This document shows, in pieces, positions 1-8,162 of a DNA stretch of 64,000 nucleotides. The stretch lies in the NCBI RefSeq assembly GCF_001439605.1, contig NZ_LMBX01000003.1:69805-133804 (forward strand). The letters are read 5' to 3'. Position numbers and translations under genes: made by a program. The notes below the pieces were generated by a model. The model ran no database searches. It saw only the letters and a list, made by a program, of their open reading frames with translations, and had not been told where the DNA came from. Position 1 is the first letter of the stretch. Each line of letters begins with the position of its first letter. Source of the DNA: Cytobacillus praedii. GTDB taxonomy: Bacteria > Bacillota > Bacilli > Bacillales > Cytobacillaceae.

Positions 1-7
1 TTATGCA

Positions 8-164
8 CCCAAATATGGTGATTAATCCAAAAATTGGACACATAAAAAGATATACAAACGCGAATCTGGTAATTAATGCAAAAATCGGTCCCATAAAAAC
101 TTATACCAGCCCGAATATGTTAATTAATATAAAAAGCGGTCACATAAAACTTTTATGTGACCGC
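8..164. repeat. Three degenerate tandem units of about 51 bp
   Basis: Three consecutive units share the pattern AATaTGgTaATTAAT, then a run of A, then cGGtCaCATAAAA. They begin near 8, 61 and 111. The third unit runs into the hairpin that terminates ytfP. No open reading frame with a ribosome binding site explains the conservation, so it looks like a non-coding intergenic repeat. Confidence 0.6.
131..164 (-). terminator. Intrinsic terminator of ytfP
   Basis: A perfect 11-bp inverted repeat (136-146 with 154-164) encloses a 7-nt loop. Read on the minus strand it is followed by TTTTTATATT, as expected for rho-independent termination of the gene ending at 200. Confidence 0.85.
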
Positions 165-199
165 AAAATCGTATTTTTTATATACATCTTTGCAAATTC

Positions 200-1483
200 T
201 TATTTAAGGTTTCGAGCTGTCAGCGCTGCATTTATCCCAGCAAGTCTTCCCGTTACGAGTGCAGAGGTGATATTGTAACCGCCTGTGTAGCCGTGAATAT
301 CTAGGATTTCCCCGCAGAAAAACAATCCATCCATAAGTTTAGATGCCATTGTTTGCGGCTCGATCTCTTTGACAGAAACCCCCCCGCCTGTAACAAACGC
401 TTTTTCCAATGGAAGTGTTCCATTCACTTGAAATTGGAATTTTTTGCAGCTATTCACAAAGCTCCGCAGCTTATCATTTGAAATGGTTGCTCCTTGAGAA
501 GAAGGATCGATTTCACTTTGTTCGAGCAGGAATAATAAATATCTTTCAGGTAAATAGCCTTTTAAGAGATTTTTAATACTTTTCTTTGGCTCATCCTTAA
601 TGAGTTTATTTATTTCTTGAAGCAGCGGTTCTTCTTTTTTATCAGGCATGACATCGAGACTCATTGTCACTTCACGCAAGTCCCACTTTTTCATTGCCGT
701 GACAACAAACTGGCTGCAGCGTAAAACAGCTGGACCGCTGACACCAAAGTGGGTGAAAATCATATCCATCCTGTGTGTAATCAAAGCCTTCCCTTTCGGA
801 TTTAATACACTGAGTGCTACATTTCTTAAAGATAATCCTTGCAAAGCTTTTTCCTTGATAAAAGGCTCTGTCGAAGTGACTGGTACCTCTGTTGGAAATA
901 AATCAGTGATCGTATGGCCAGCTTTTTTCGCCCATGCATAACCATCACCGGTAGAGCCAGTATGCGGAACAGACTTACCTCCGACAGCGATAACGACTGA
1001 ATCGGTCTCGTATACATGCCCGCCTTTCAGTTCAACAGAATGAACTTTTCCGTCCTTATAATGTACCTTGCTAATCGGACTATTCGTTTTGATGTTCACC
1101 TTTAATTCCTTCATTCTTAAAAGCAATGCATCGACTACAGATTGTGCTTTATCAGTAACAGGAAACATTCTTCCATGGTCTTCTTCCTTGAGTTTAATCC
1201 CAAGCTTCTCAAAAAATTTGATAATATCCTCATTACTGAAAAGAGAAAATGCACTATACAAAAAGCGGCCATTTCCTGGAATATGCTTAATAATTTCATC
1301 AACCGGGAGTCTATTTGTAACATTGCATCTGCCCCCGCCTGAAATGGCAAGCTTTCTTCCAAGCTTGTCCCCTTTATCAATGAGCAGAACCTTTGCTTTG
1401 TTTTCAGCTGCGCCAATGGCTGCCATTAAACCTGAAGGTCCTCCGCCAATTACAATTACATCATACTTCAATTTCGTCACCAA
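200..1483 (-). CDS. ytfP: NAD(P)/FAD-dependent oxidoreductase, HI0933/YtfP family
   Basis: A flavoprotein of 427 residues. The N-terminus carries the dinucleotide-binding fingerprint [17 protein letters not shown] (about residues 11-27). GGGRCNVTN follows near 50, and the C-terminus holds the second FAD-contact segment with [10 protein letters not shown] and GYTGGYN, both typical of the HI0933-like family. Length is normal for the family. The physiological substrate is not established for this family. The start used is TTG at 1483, ten bases after AAGGA; GTG at 1480 is an equally possible alternative. The gene is monocistronic with its own terminator and is divergent from the sulfur operon. 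Confidence 0.9.
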   Translation of the reverse strand: MVTKLKYDVIVIGGGPSGLMAAIGAAENKAKVLLIDKGDKLGRKLAISGGGRCNVTNRLPVDEIIKHIPGNGRFLYSAFSLFSNEDIIKFFEKLGIKLKEEDHGRMFPVTDKAQSVVDALLLRMKELKVNIKTNSPISKVHYKDGKVHSVELKGGHVYETDSVVIAVGGKSVPHTGSTGDGYAWAKKAGHTITDLFPTEVPVTSTEPFIKEKALQGLSLRNVALSVLNPKGKALITHRMDMIFTHFGVSGPAVLRCSQFVVTAMKKWDLREVTMSLDVMPDKKEEPLLQEINKLIKDEPKKSIKNLLKGYLPERYLLFLLEQSEIDPSSQGATISNDKLRSFVNSCKKFQFQVNGTLPLEKAFVTGGGVSVKEIEPQTMASKLMDGLFFCGEILDIHGYTGGYNITSALVTGRLAGINAALTARNLK

Positions 1484-1640
1484 CTTATTTTCATCCTTAA
1501 AATCTTTAATAATTATAAACGATTCGCGATGAAATACATAATATGATCCTTTTATTGAATTTAATCTTACTATAATTAGATTGCTTCTTTAACTATTCGA
1601 AAAGGCGATGTATATTCATTGATCCTATCGATAGATTGAA

Positions 1641-1669
1641 TTTATTTTGAAAAATGAATTCATTATAAT
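1641..1669 (+). promoter_or_regulatory. Candidate sigma-A promoter of the sulfur-relay operon
   Basis: A consensus -10 TATAAT (1664-1669) lies 17 bp after a weak -35 TTTATT (1641-1646). It is about 85 bp upstream of the first gene of the TusA/DsrE/OsmC operon and points into it. Confidence 0.5.
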
Positions 1670-1674
1670 TGAGG

Positions 1675-1688
1675 GGAAAGCGCTTTAA
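1675..1688. promoter_or_regulatory. cre-like palindrome at the predicted transcription start
   Basis: GGAAAGCGCTTTAA contains the perfect palindrome AAAGCGCTTT. It matches the CcpA operator consensus TGWAANCGNTNWCA at all but two positions. Placement just downstream of the -10 would fit repression. CcpA itself is encoded at 51218-52216. Confidence 0.4.
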
Positions 1689-1753
1689 TTTATTTAAGGT
1701 TCCAGTTTATTTTCCTCTTTTTTATTATCAAACCTATAAAAAGGGGGTGTCAA

Positions 1754-1996
1754 ATGCAAAGTCATATGTCAGTGGATGTTACCTATGATGCTGGTCCAAC
1801 TGGGTGCGGTGAGCTAATAATGAACTTATTTCTTACGATGAGGAAAATGGGTGAGGGGGAAATCATAAAAGTGATTTCGTATGACCCTGGTGCGCGTGAA
1901 GATTTGCCTGCTTGGTGCCGAATGCAGCACCATACATTGTTAAGCCGTCTAGATGAGGGAAATATCAGTCATTATTTTATTAAAAAAGGAATGTAG
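1754..1996 (+). CDS. TusA/SirA-like sulfur carrier, small
   Basis: An 80-residue protein of the TusA (SirA) fold, a family of persulfide carriers. The expected N-terminal cysteine is present in PTGCGEL, but the canonical CPxP is replaced by CGEL. The family second half is clear: SYDPGAREDLPAWCRMQHH, with a second cysteine in PAWCRM, and a terminal beta strand HYFIKKG. The start ATG follows AAAGGGGGTG by about 6 bases. It is the first gene of a tight operon with DsrE, TusA-OsmC, MetE-like and OsmC genes. A role in handing sulfane sulfur to the neighbours is inferred; the acceptor is unknown. Confidence 0.75.
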   Translation: MQSHMSVDVTYDAGPTGCGELIMNLFLTMRKMGEGEIIKVISYDPGAREDLPAWCRMQHHTLLSRLDEGNISHYFIKKGM

Positions 1997-2046
1997 TTTT
2001 AGACCTATTAACTATTTCAGTAAACTAAAATTTGGGAGGAATCATC

Positions 2047-2409
2047 ATGTCAGGAAAATTCGCAGTAAGTATTACAAGTGCAAAAAATGATACAGATAAA
2101 GCAACGGTTGGGTTTGTAGTTGCCAATGCTGCTGTTGCATCAGGCCAGGAGACAGTTGTCTTTTTAAATGTGGAAGGTGCGTTTCTAGCAGAAAAAGGAT
2201 ATGCAGAAGATATTCACGAAGAAGGCTTCGCGCCATTAAAGCAATTAATGGATCAATTTGTTGAAGCGGGTGGGATTATTTGGGTATGCAGTCCTTGCTA
2301 CAAAAAGAGAGGGCTATCAGAAGATAATTTAATTGAAGGAGCAACAATTGTTGGCGGTGCTAGATTGGTAGAGTTTTTAACACAAGGTGCAGCTTCAATT
2401 ACATATTAA
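2047..2409 (+). CDS. DsrE/DsrF-like family protein
   Basis: A 120-residue DsrE-family protein. The Rossmann-like start VSITSAKNDTDKATVGFVVA is followed by ETVVFLNVEGAFL and the cysteine-bearing segment WVCSPCYKKRG (near 80). The tail GGARLVEFLTQGA matches the family. DsrE proteins act as sulfurtransferases or docking partners of TusA-type carriers. The start chosen is ATG 2047 because GGGAGGA lies 7 bases upstream; an in-frame TTG at 2032 overlaps that site and is unlikely. Two cysteines three residues apart could hold a persulfide or disulfide (inference). It lies between two TusA-domain genes. Confidence 0.85.
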   Translation: MSGKFAVSITSAKNDTDKATVGFVVANAAVASGQETVVFLNVEGAFLAEKGYAEDIHEEGFAPLKQLMDQFVEAGGIIWVCSPCYKKRGLSEDNLIEGATIVGGARLVEFLTQGAASITY

Positions 2410-2426
2410 TATAGGGGGCAGCTTTT

Positions 2427-3140
2427 ATGTTACATCCTCATGCCGTTTGTGATGGTGGAGATCTCGATTGCGGATCAGGTTTGTTATTGATTATTAATAA
2501 AAGTATGAATCCTCTTGATCCCGGACAAGTTTTGGAAATTAGAAGCAGAGAAAGAACGGTCGCTGATGATTTACCAGCATGGTGCCGAATGGTCAAGCAT
2601 GAATTTATCGGGTCAGAACCAGGTGAGAATACGGTTAGATATTTTGTGCGAAAAGGTCAAAGCCAATCAGCATTAGAGAGTGATCTTACAGCTGCGAAAG
2701 GGTACAAATGGAATGTTCGGGTGCAAGGGGAGAAGGATTTAAAGGCAAAAGTATTTGCAAGAAACCATCATTTCTATTCCGGACAGCCTGCAGATTTTAG
2801 TGCTCGTGTGGACGCGCCAAGTGCAATCGATTATTTCATGGCGTCCCTTGCTTCCTGTCTAACTGTTGGATTTAAAGCGCATGCTTCAAGAAGGAATGTT
2901 GTTGTTGACCAAATCGAGCTTTCGCTTAAAGGTTCCATCGAAAATATTTTATCTCATATGGAAATAGAAGAAACGGGAAGTCCGAGTATCCAGCAGATTT
3001 CAGGTACATGCTATGTATCGTCCGCTGCGGATGAAGAGTTATTGAAAGAGATTTGGCAAATTACATTGAAAAAGTCACCTATCTATCAAACTTTGAAAAA
3101 AGCAGTTGAAATTAAACTGACCTTTTCAATTGTCTATTAG
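2427..3140 (+). CDS. TusA-OsmC fusion protein
   Basis: A 237-residue two-domain protein. Residues about 1-72 form a TusA-like domain (LDCGSG in place of CPxP, then DDLPAWCRMVKHEF and VRYFVRKG), closely resembling the 80-aa protein encoded at 1754. Residues about 85-237 are an OsmC/Ohr fold with the usual helix ASLASCLTVGFKAHASRRNV. The second OsmC cysteine, normally in a CP(I/V) segment, is replaced by serine: KKSPIYQTLKK. The domain may therefore carry a single reactive cysteine rather than a peroxidase pair. Its SD is AGGGGGCAG. It sits 17 bp after the DsrE gene and 11 bp before the MetE-like gene. A thiol or persulfide transfer role is inferred. Confidence 0.8.
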   Translation: MLHPHAVCDGGDLDCGSGLLLIINKSMNPLDPGQVLEIRSRERTVADDLPAWCRMVKHEFIGSEPGENTVRYFVRKGQSQSALESDLTAAKGYKWNVRVQGEKDLKAKVFARNHHFYSGQPADFSARVDAPSAIDYFMASLASCLTVGFKAHASRRNVVVDQIELSLKGSIENILSHMEIEETGSPSIQQISGTCYVSSAADEELLKEIWQITLKKSPIYQTLKKAVEIKLTFSIVY

Positions 3141-3151
3141 GAGGAAATACG

Positions 3152-4330
3152 ATGGAATCAACATTATTCCCTACATCTGTCATCGGCAGCTGGCCCAGGT
3201 CGGTTGAAGTGCAGAAGGCGATGAGAGAAAAAAGAGCAGACAGAATGACAGATGAAGCATTTCAAGCGGTTGCAGATCAAGCGGTTATTGAATGCCTTCG
3301 TCTGCAAGAAGAAGCTGGCGTAGATATCGTGTCTGACGGTGAGCAAAGAAGAGATAATTATATTTCGTTTGTTGCTGAGCATTTGAATAATGTGAAAATG
3401 CTAACGGTCTCTGAATTGCTAGAATACATAGAGGATAAAGCAAGTTTTGAAGAAATCCTTGGAACACTTGATGTTCCTGCTTTTTCCCTATCAAATCCCG
3501 CAGCAGCAGGGAAAATTAGCCGGAAAAAGCCACTTGCATTAAATGACTTTCGATTTCTAAAAAAGCATACAGATAGAAAAATTAAAGTAACGCTTCCAGG
3601 CCCGTATTTATTAACAAGATCCATGTGGGTTGAAGGACTATCGGAAGAAGCTTATCCAACGAAAGAAGACTTAGCAATCGATATTGTAAGCGTTTTACGA
3701 GAAGAATTGGAAGATTTGATTGCTGAAGGCGTCGATTTTGTTCAATTTGATGAACCTGTGCTGACTGAGCTCGTATTCACACAAAAGAATGCCAATCGAA
3801 CATTTATGTGTGGAGCTTTGACTGCAAAAGCAGATGCTGAGGTAGAAATTGAATTCGCACTTGGGTTAATGAATCAAGTGATGGAAGGGATGCGGGGAAG
3901 AGGAACAAAATTAGGTGTCCATATTTGCCGAGGGAATTGGAGCAGAGAAGACGACATTCTTCTAAGAGGTCCATATTTTCCACTTATCCCTTATTTATCA
4001 AGGGTAAATGTTGATCAGCTCGTTCTTGAGTATGCGACACCAAGAGCAGGGGAAATCGAGGCAATAAAGGAGTTCACTCATGCTGAAATTGGTTTTGGCG
4101 TTGTGAACCCTCGAACGGAAGAGATTGAAACCGCAGAAGAAATTGTTGAGAAGGTCAATCAATTGTTAAAGTTTATGCCGGCTAATCAAATCTATTTAAA
4201 TCCAGATTGCGGGTTTGGCACCTTTGCACAAAGACCGATGAATAGTGAACAGATTGCTAGTGCAAAGCTTAAGGTGATGAGTGAAGCCGCAAACTTTTTA
4301 AGAGAGCAAATTAAATTAGCAAGTATGTGA
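3152..4330 (+). CDS. Cobalamin-independent methionine synthase II (MetE C-terminal) family protein
   Basis: A 392-residue protein covering only the catalytic half of MetE; true MetE is about 750 residues. Family marks are TSVIGSWPRS at the N-terminus, VSDGEQRRDN, TLPGPYLLTRS and VQFDEPVL. The zinc-ligand set is visible: H and C in GVHICRGNW, E in VLEYATPRAG, C in NPDCGFG. Such short proteins transfer alkyl groups to thiols, but substrates vary across the family (B. subtilis YxjG/YxjH, core methionine synthases, epoxyalkane:CoM transferases). Its SD is TAGGAGG. Being embedded among sulfur carriers, it may act on a carrier-bound or low-molecular-weight thiol (inference). The methyl or alkyl donor cannot be read from sequence. 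Confidence 0.85.
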   Translation: MESTLFPTSVIGSWPRSVEVQKAMREKRADRMTDEAFQAVADQAVIECLRLQEEAGVDIVSDGEQRRDNYISFVAEHLNNVKMLTVSELLEYIEDKASFEEILGTLDVPAFSLSNPAAAGKISRKKPLALNDFRFLKKHTDRKIKVTLPGPYLLTRSMWVEGLSEEAYPTKEDLAIDIVSVLREELEDLIAEGVDFVQFDEPVLTELVFTQKNANRTFMCGALTAKADAEVEIEFALGLMNQVMEGMRGRGTKLGVHICRGNWSREDDILLRGPYFPLIPYLSRVNVDQLVLEYATPRAGEIEAIKEFTHAEIGFGVVNPRTEEIETAEEIVEKVNQLLKFMPANQIYLNPDCGFGTFAQRPMNSEQIASAKLKVMSEAANFLREQIKLASM

Positions 4331-4349
4331 TTATCAGGAGGGAGATTAG

Positions 4350-4790
4350 ATGAGCCAAAAACTTACATTTAAATTAGATGTGACTGGTTCTGGAATGAGG
4401 ACAGATGCTACGAATGGCAAACATATAATAAGCATTGATGAACCAGAATCTTTTGGGGGAAAAGATTCTGCGCCTGATCCAATGTCAACCATGTTAGCTG
4501 CCCTTGCAGCTTGTGAGAATGTAATGGCACAAATAATTTCAAAAGAAATGAATATCCAAATAGAGGATATTTCTTTTAAAGTCGAAGGTGAACTGGATCC
4601 TAGCGGATTAATGGGAAATTTAGATGTAAAGCCATACTTTGAAAAAGTGAAGGTAGAGGCTTTCTTAAAAACCTCAGCCTCTCAAGAGCAAGTGGATGAA
4701 TTACGTAAAAAAGTGGATCAAAGATGCCCTATTTTCCGAACAATAAAGGATGCTGGAATTCCAATTGAGAATTTATGGGTGAAAAACTGA
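4350..4790 (+). CDS. OsmC family protein
   Basis: A 146-residue OsmC-like protein. It has the segment MSTMLAALAACENVMAQIISKEM with the first cysteine and RCPIFRTIKDAG with the second, so unlike the upstream fusion it keeps both cysteines of the OsmC/Ohr pair. OsmC proteins reduce organic hydroperoxides or act on thiol adducts. It is the last gene of the sulfur operon, 19 bp after the MetE-like gene, with SD AGGAGGG. A terminator follows at once. The preserved cysteine pair makes peroxidase or disulfide-reductase chemistry plausible. Confidence 0.88.
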   Translation: MSQKLTFKLDVTGSGMRTDATNGKHIISIDEPESFGGKDSAPDPMSTMLAALAACENVMAQIISKEMNIQIEDISFKVEGELDPSGLMGNLDVKPYFEKVKVEAFLKTSASQEQVDELRKKVDQRCPIFRTIKDAGIPIENLWVKN

Positions 4791-4801
4791 ATAGTATTAC
4801 T

Positions 4802-4834
4802 GAAAAAAGCCAATTTTTTCACAGGCTTTTTTTT
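4802..4834 (+). terminator. Terminator of the sulfur operon
   Basis: GAAAAAAGCC pairs with GGCTTTTTTT across a 12-nt loop, and the 3' arm continues as a T-run. It is placed 12 bp after the OsmC stop codon. Confidence 0.85.
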
Positions 4835-5014
4835 GTTTAGATGTAATGACTGCCTGCTAAAGCGATTTTTATTAGCTCTAAGTAGAAATCCTGTAAGAAG
4901 AGGAGTAGAATACAAATAGTGTGCAAAAAAAAATTGTGATTGTTATTTACATAAATAAATTTTCCTATAGAATTATCTTTTGCTACGAAACTTAATAGTG
5001 GGACACAGCATAGC

Positions 5015-5060
5015 TGAGGCTTCTTTATAAGAGGACTTCACCTGAGTAGGTTCTGCGTTT
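5015..5060 (+). promoter_or_regulatory. Possible structured leader of murJ
   Basis: TGAGGCTTCTT (5015-5025) pairs with AAGAGGaCTTCA (5029-5040), an 11-bp stem with one bulged A. CAGC-ATA-GCTG just upstream can form a small competing hairpin. A T-run (CGTTTTTT) follows near 5056-5063. It could be a terminator-like or regulatory 5' UTR element. No known riboswitch consensus was recognised. Confidence 0.3.
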
Positions 5061-5081
5061 TTTGAAGGGGAATGGGGTTCT

Positions 5082-6695
5082 ATGTCATCAAAGCTTTTAA
5101 GAGGTACTTTTATAATGACTCTAGCTACAATCATTTCAAAAGTGCTCGGGTTATTTTATGTAATTCCTTTTTATCATATTGTAGGGGAAGAAGGAAATGC
5201 GCTATACTCCTTCGCATATATTCCTTATACAATCTTCATTAGTTTAGCAACAGCAGGCATACCTGCTGCGGTTTCAAAATTTATTTCGAAGTACAATGCA
5301 TTAGAGGAATATGCAGTAGGGAGAAAGCTATTTAAATCAGGACTAGTAGTGATGTTATGTACAGGAACGATATCCTTTCTATTCCTATATTTTTTAGCTC
5401 CATCGCTGGCTGATTTTATTATTCCAGATAATGTGGATACGAGTGTGAAGGATGTAGCGACGGTTATTAGAGCTGTAAGTTTTGCGCTTATTGTTGTTCC
5501 TTTCATGAGTTTAATTCGCGGCTTCTTTCAGGGGCACCAATCGATGGGACCTTCTGCATTATCACAGGTTATTGAACAAATTGTTCGTATTGTGTTTGTT
5601 CTTGCAGGTGCCTTTATTGTTTTATATATCATGAAAGGCAGTCTTGTTCAGGCAGTAAGTGTAGCCACTTTTGCCGCGTGTATTGGTGCAATCGGTGGTC
5701 TAGCTGCACTATTATGGTATTGGTATAAAAGAAAGCCTTATTTAGATGGTCTTTTATTGAATGACAAAGGCACAATGGAGATTTCTTTAAAGGATATGTA
5801 CAAAGAAATCGTTGTGTATGCCGCCCCATTTATTTTTGTTGGCTTATCTGGATCGCTTTTCCAATTTATTGATCAGCTGACTTTTATTCGGACGATGGCT
5901 GAAATTGGCTTAGCTGATCAGGCAGTATCATCCTTTGCTGTATTAAATTTCCAGACACATAAACTTGTCATTATTCCTGTGTCATTGGCAACAGCTTTTT
6001 CTTTAACGCTTGTTCCAAGTATTACTAAAGCTTTTGTTGAAAGCGATCGTACTAGTTTAAATTATCAATTGAACCAAGCATTTCAGGTGCTATTATATCT
6101 AACACTTCCAGCAGTTGTAGGTCTTTCCTTATTGGCAGAGCCAATTTTTACATTGTTTTACGATCATAATGAGCTGGGAACAGAGGTGCTTAGAACCTAT
6201 GCGCCTGTGGCAATTCTTTTTGCTTATTTCTTAGTTACTGCGGCAATTTTGCAAGGAATTAATGAGCAGCGATATACTGTTCTAAGCTTGCTTGTCGGGT
6301 TATTGCTTAAATTGAGCTTAAATATCCCTCTTATCAAGCTGATGGAAACACAGGGGGCTGTAGTTGCAACTGCAATAGGCTATACAGCTGCAATTTTGAT
6401 TAATTTAATTGTGATAAAAACGTATGCTAAGTATCCATTCCGGCTTGTACTCAGAAGAGGAATTTTGATTGTTATTTTTACAGCGATAATGTTTGCAGGT
6501 GCGGGAATGACGTATAAGCTTCTTACACTTTTCTTAACACCGACTACTAATTTGCAAGCCTTCCTAATCGTTGTTATTTGTGCAGCTGTTGGCGCAGGAA
6601 TTTACTTCTATCTAAGCTTTAAAACAAAACTTGTGTATTTCTTATTTGGACAAAAAGTCGAACGCGTAATGAAGAAGTTAAAATTGCGCAGATAA
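5082..6695 (+). CDS. murJ: Lipid II flippase, MOP/MurJ-type (YtgP)
   Basis: A 537-residue polytopic membrane protein of the MOP (polysaccharide transporter) superfamily. About 14 hydrophobic segments run from residue 10 to 525, with the family N-terminus LLRGTFIMTLATIISKVLGLFYVIPF. In B. subtilis the gene at this place, ytgP, encodes MurJ, which moves lipid-linked peptidoglycan precursor to the outer membrane face. The internal motif RGFFQGHQSMGPSALSQVIEQ is typical of the SpoVB/YtgP branch. Length is normal. The basic C-terminus ends KKLKLRR. Start ATG is preceded by GAAGGGGAATGGGG. The next gene, ytzG, follows after 26 bp and shares the transcript. Confidence 0.92.
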   Translation: MSSKLLRGTFIMTLATIISKVLGLFYVIPFYHIVGEEGNALYSFAYIPYTIFISLATAGIPAAVSKFISKYNALEEYAVGRKLFKSGLVVMLCTGTISFLFLYFLAPSLADFIIPDNVDTSVKDVATVIRAVSFALIVVPFMSLIRGFFQGHQSMGPSALSQVIEQIVRIVFVLAGAFIVLYIMKGSLVQAVSVATFAACIGAIGGLAALLWYWYKRKPYLDGLLLNDKGTMEISLKDMYKEIVVYAAPFIFVGLSGSLFQFIDQLTFIRTMAEIGLADQAVSSFAVLNFQTHKLVIIPVSLATAFSLTLVPSITKAFVESDRTSLNYQLNQAFQVLLYLTLPAVVGLSLLAEPIFTLFYDHNELGTEVLRTYAPVAILFAYFLVTAAILQGINEQRYTVLSLLVGLLLKLSLNIPLIKLMETQGAVVATAIGYTAAILINLIVIKTYAKYPFRLVLRRGILIVIFTAIMFAGAGMTYKLLTLFLTPTTNLQAFLIVVICAAVGAGIYFYLSFKTKLVYFLFGQKVERVMKKLKLRR

Positions 6696-6721
6696 GAGCC
6701 CTTACAAAAAGAGGTGATAGT

Positions 6722-7441
6722 ATGAGAATTGATAAAATGCTGGCTAATTTGGGCTTTGGAAGCCGAAAGGATGTAAAACAGCTTTTAAAGAGCGGGGCTG
6801 TAGAAGTCAATGAGCAGAAGGTAAAGGATGCCAGTAAGCATGTGGACCCAGATAAGGATAGTGTGACAATCAACGGAGAAGAAGTGGTGTATAGAGAGTT
6901 TATCTATTTAATGATGAACAAGCCGCAGGGAGTGATCTCAGCAACTGAGGATTCGCAGCATGAAACGGTTTTAGATATATTGGAGCCGGAAGATTTAGTA
7001 TTCTCTCCATTCCCGGTTGGACGGCTTGATAAAGATACAGAAGGGCTGCTGCTGTTAACAAATGATGGTCAGCTTGCCCACCGCCTCTTATCCCCGAAAA
7101 AGCATGTGCCGAAAACCTATTTTGCTGTTATCAACAGTGAGGTAACAGGAGAGGACATTGCCGCTTTTGAAAAGGGAGTTATATTGGATGATGGGTATGA
7201 AACAAAACCTGGGGAATTAAAGATTATTAAATCTGGTATGACATCAGATATTGAACTGACGATCACAGAAGGAAAATTTCATCAAGTGAAAAGAATGTTT
7301 GAGGCGGTTGGGAAGCGTGTCATTTATCTGCAAAGGATTTCAATGGGGCCGCTTCAGCTGGATGAAACATTGGAGCTTGGTGAGTATCGTGAATTAACAG
7401 AAGAAGAATTTGAAAGCTTAATGGAATATGAGGTCAAATAA
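6722..7441 (+). CDS. ytzG: RsuA-family 16S rRNA pseudouridine synthase
   Basis: A 239-residue protein with an N-terminal S4 RNA-binding domain (MRIDKMLANLGFGSRKDVKQ, residues 1-60) and an RsuA/RluB catalytic domain. The catalytic aspartate lies in VGRLDKDTEGLLLLTNDG (near 100-117). Further conserved stretches are PKTYFA and EGKFHQVKRMF. RsuA-type enzymes convert uridine 516 (E. coli numbering) of 16S rRNA to pseudouridine, and this is assumed here from family and synteny with B. subtilis ytzG. The SD AGAGGTG is well placed. It is co-transcribed with murJ and closed by a strong terminator. Confidence 0.9.
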   Translation: MRIDKMLANLGFGSRKDVKQLLKSGAVEVNEQKVKDASKHVDPDKDSVTINGEEVVYREFIYLMMNKPQGVISATEDSQHETVLDILEPEDLVFSPFPVGRLDKDTEGLLLLTNDGQLAHRLLSPKKHVPKTYFAVINSEVTGEDIAAFEKGVILDDGYETKPGELKIIKSGMTSDIELTITEGKFHQVKRMFEAVGKRVIYLQRISMGPLQLDETLELGEYRELTEEEFESLMEYEVK

Positions 7442-7464
7442 AAATCGCCTAGAATGGCGATTTT
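7441..7464 (+). terminator. Terminator of murJ-ytzG
   Basis: AAAATCGCC (7441-7449) pairs with GGCGATTTT (7456-7464) over a 6-nt loop, followed by more T. It overlaps the stop codon of ytzG. Confidence 0.9.
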
Positions 7465-7554
7465 TTTTATTTTGCTATACTCTTACGATCAAACCAGTTT
7501 GAGTTTCCTCTTCAGACATCAGACCTCATATGAGAGCAATGCACGAAAGGGAAC

Positions 7555-7776
7555 CTATGATGACATCTTTACCTTCTTTTTGGTAGTCGTCCATTTTCCT
7601 CGACTCGGGCTTTTCACTAAGTCGTTGTAAACAAGAACGTTTAAATCTCTCTGAATGGTGCGAGGAGTAATACCAAATTCCTCTACAAGCTCTCCCGTTG
7701 TTACAGTTCCACGCTTATTAATAAACATGTAGACGGATTTGATACGGTTTAACATCCGGTTAGTCGAAGGTTTCAA
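7555..7776 (-). CDS. ytzE: YtzE, small DeoR-type HTH protein
   Basis: A 73-residue DNA-binding protein with a winged-helix DeoR-type N-terminal domain: RMLNRIKSVYMFINKRG, then ELVEEFGITPRTIQRDLNVL as the helix-turn-helix. It lacks any sugar-binding domain. The tail SPSRGKWTTTKKKVKMSS is very basic. The reading frame is open upstream to 7896, but the start is placed at TTG 7776, because GGGAG lies just upstream and this gives the length of B. subtilis YtzE (74 aa); the upstream extension shows no similarity. Targets are unknown. It is convergent with murJ-ytzG. Confidence 0.8.
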   Translation of the reverse strand: MKPSTNRMLNRIKSVYMFINKRGTVTTGELVEEFGITPRTIQRDLNVLVYNDLVKSPSRGKWTTTKKKVKMSS

Positions 7777-8162
7777 AAAACCACTCCCTATCCTTTTTTC
7801 AAACCAATGGCAAATTCCTGCAACTGACAGTTCATTGAAGAACCTATGTCCTTCAAGCATATGTAGTCTTCTTTTCCTCAGCCAACTCCTTTGCAAATAT
7901 CAGATGTTTTTTCAATAGATGTCAAACTCATCTTTATTGTACTCTTATTTTTTGATAATTTCTACTTTATTGAGGAATTTCCACCATAATCATGAACTTT
8001 TCTCCTTTCATTTTCTATCTTTGTATATCGTATGGTCTTGCCTGCTTGTATTATGTTGGAAAATTCTGATAATAATATTTCTCCTGATTCTTAAAGTTTA
8101 GGTTGAAAAATAGTAAACCTTTTAAACCTTTCATTCGTACAGAATAAATAGGAGGAGTTAAG

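Noticed and set aside
3-278. A 91-codon plus-strand frame at the left edge
   Set aside because: It is created by the tandem repeat and the terminator, and runs into ytfP antisense.
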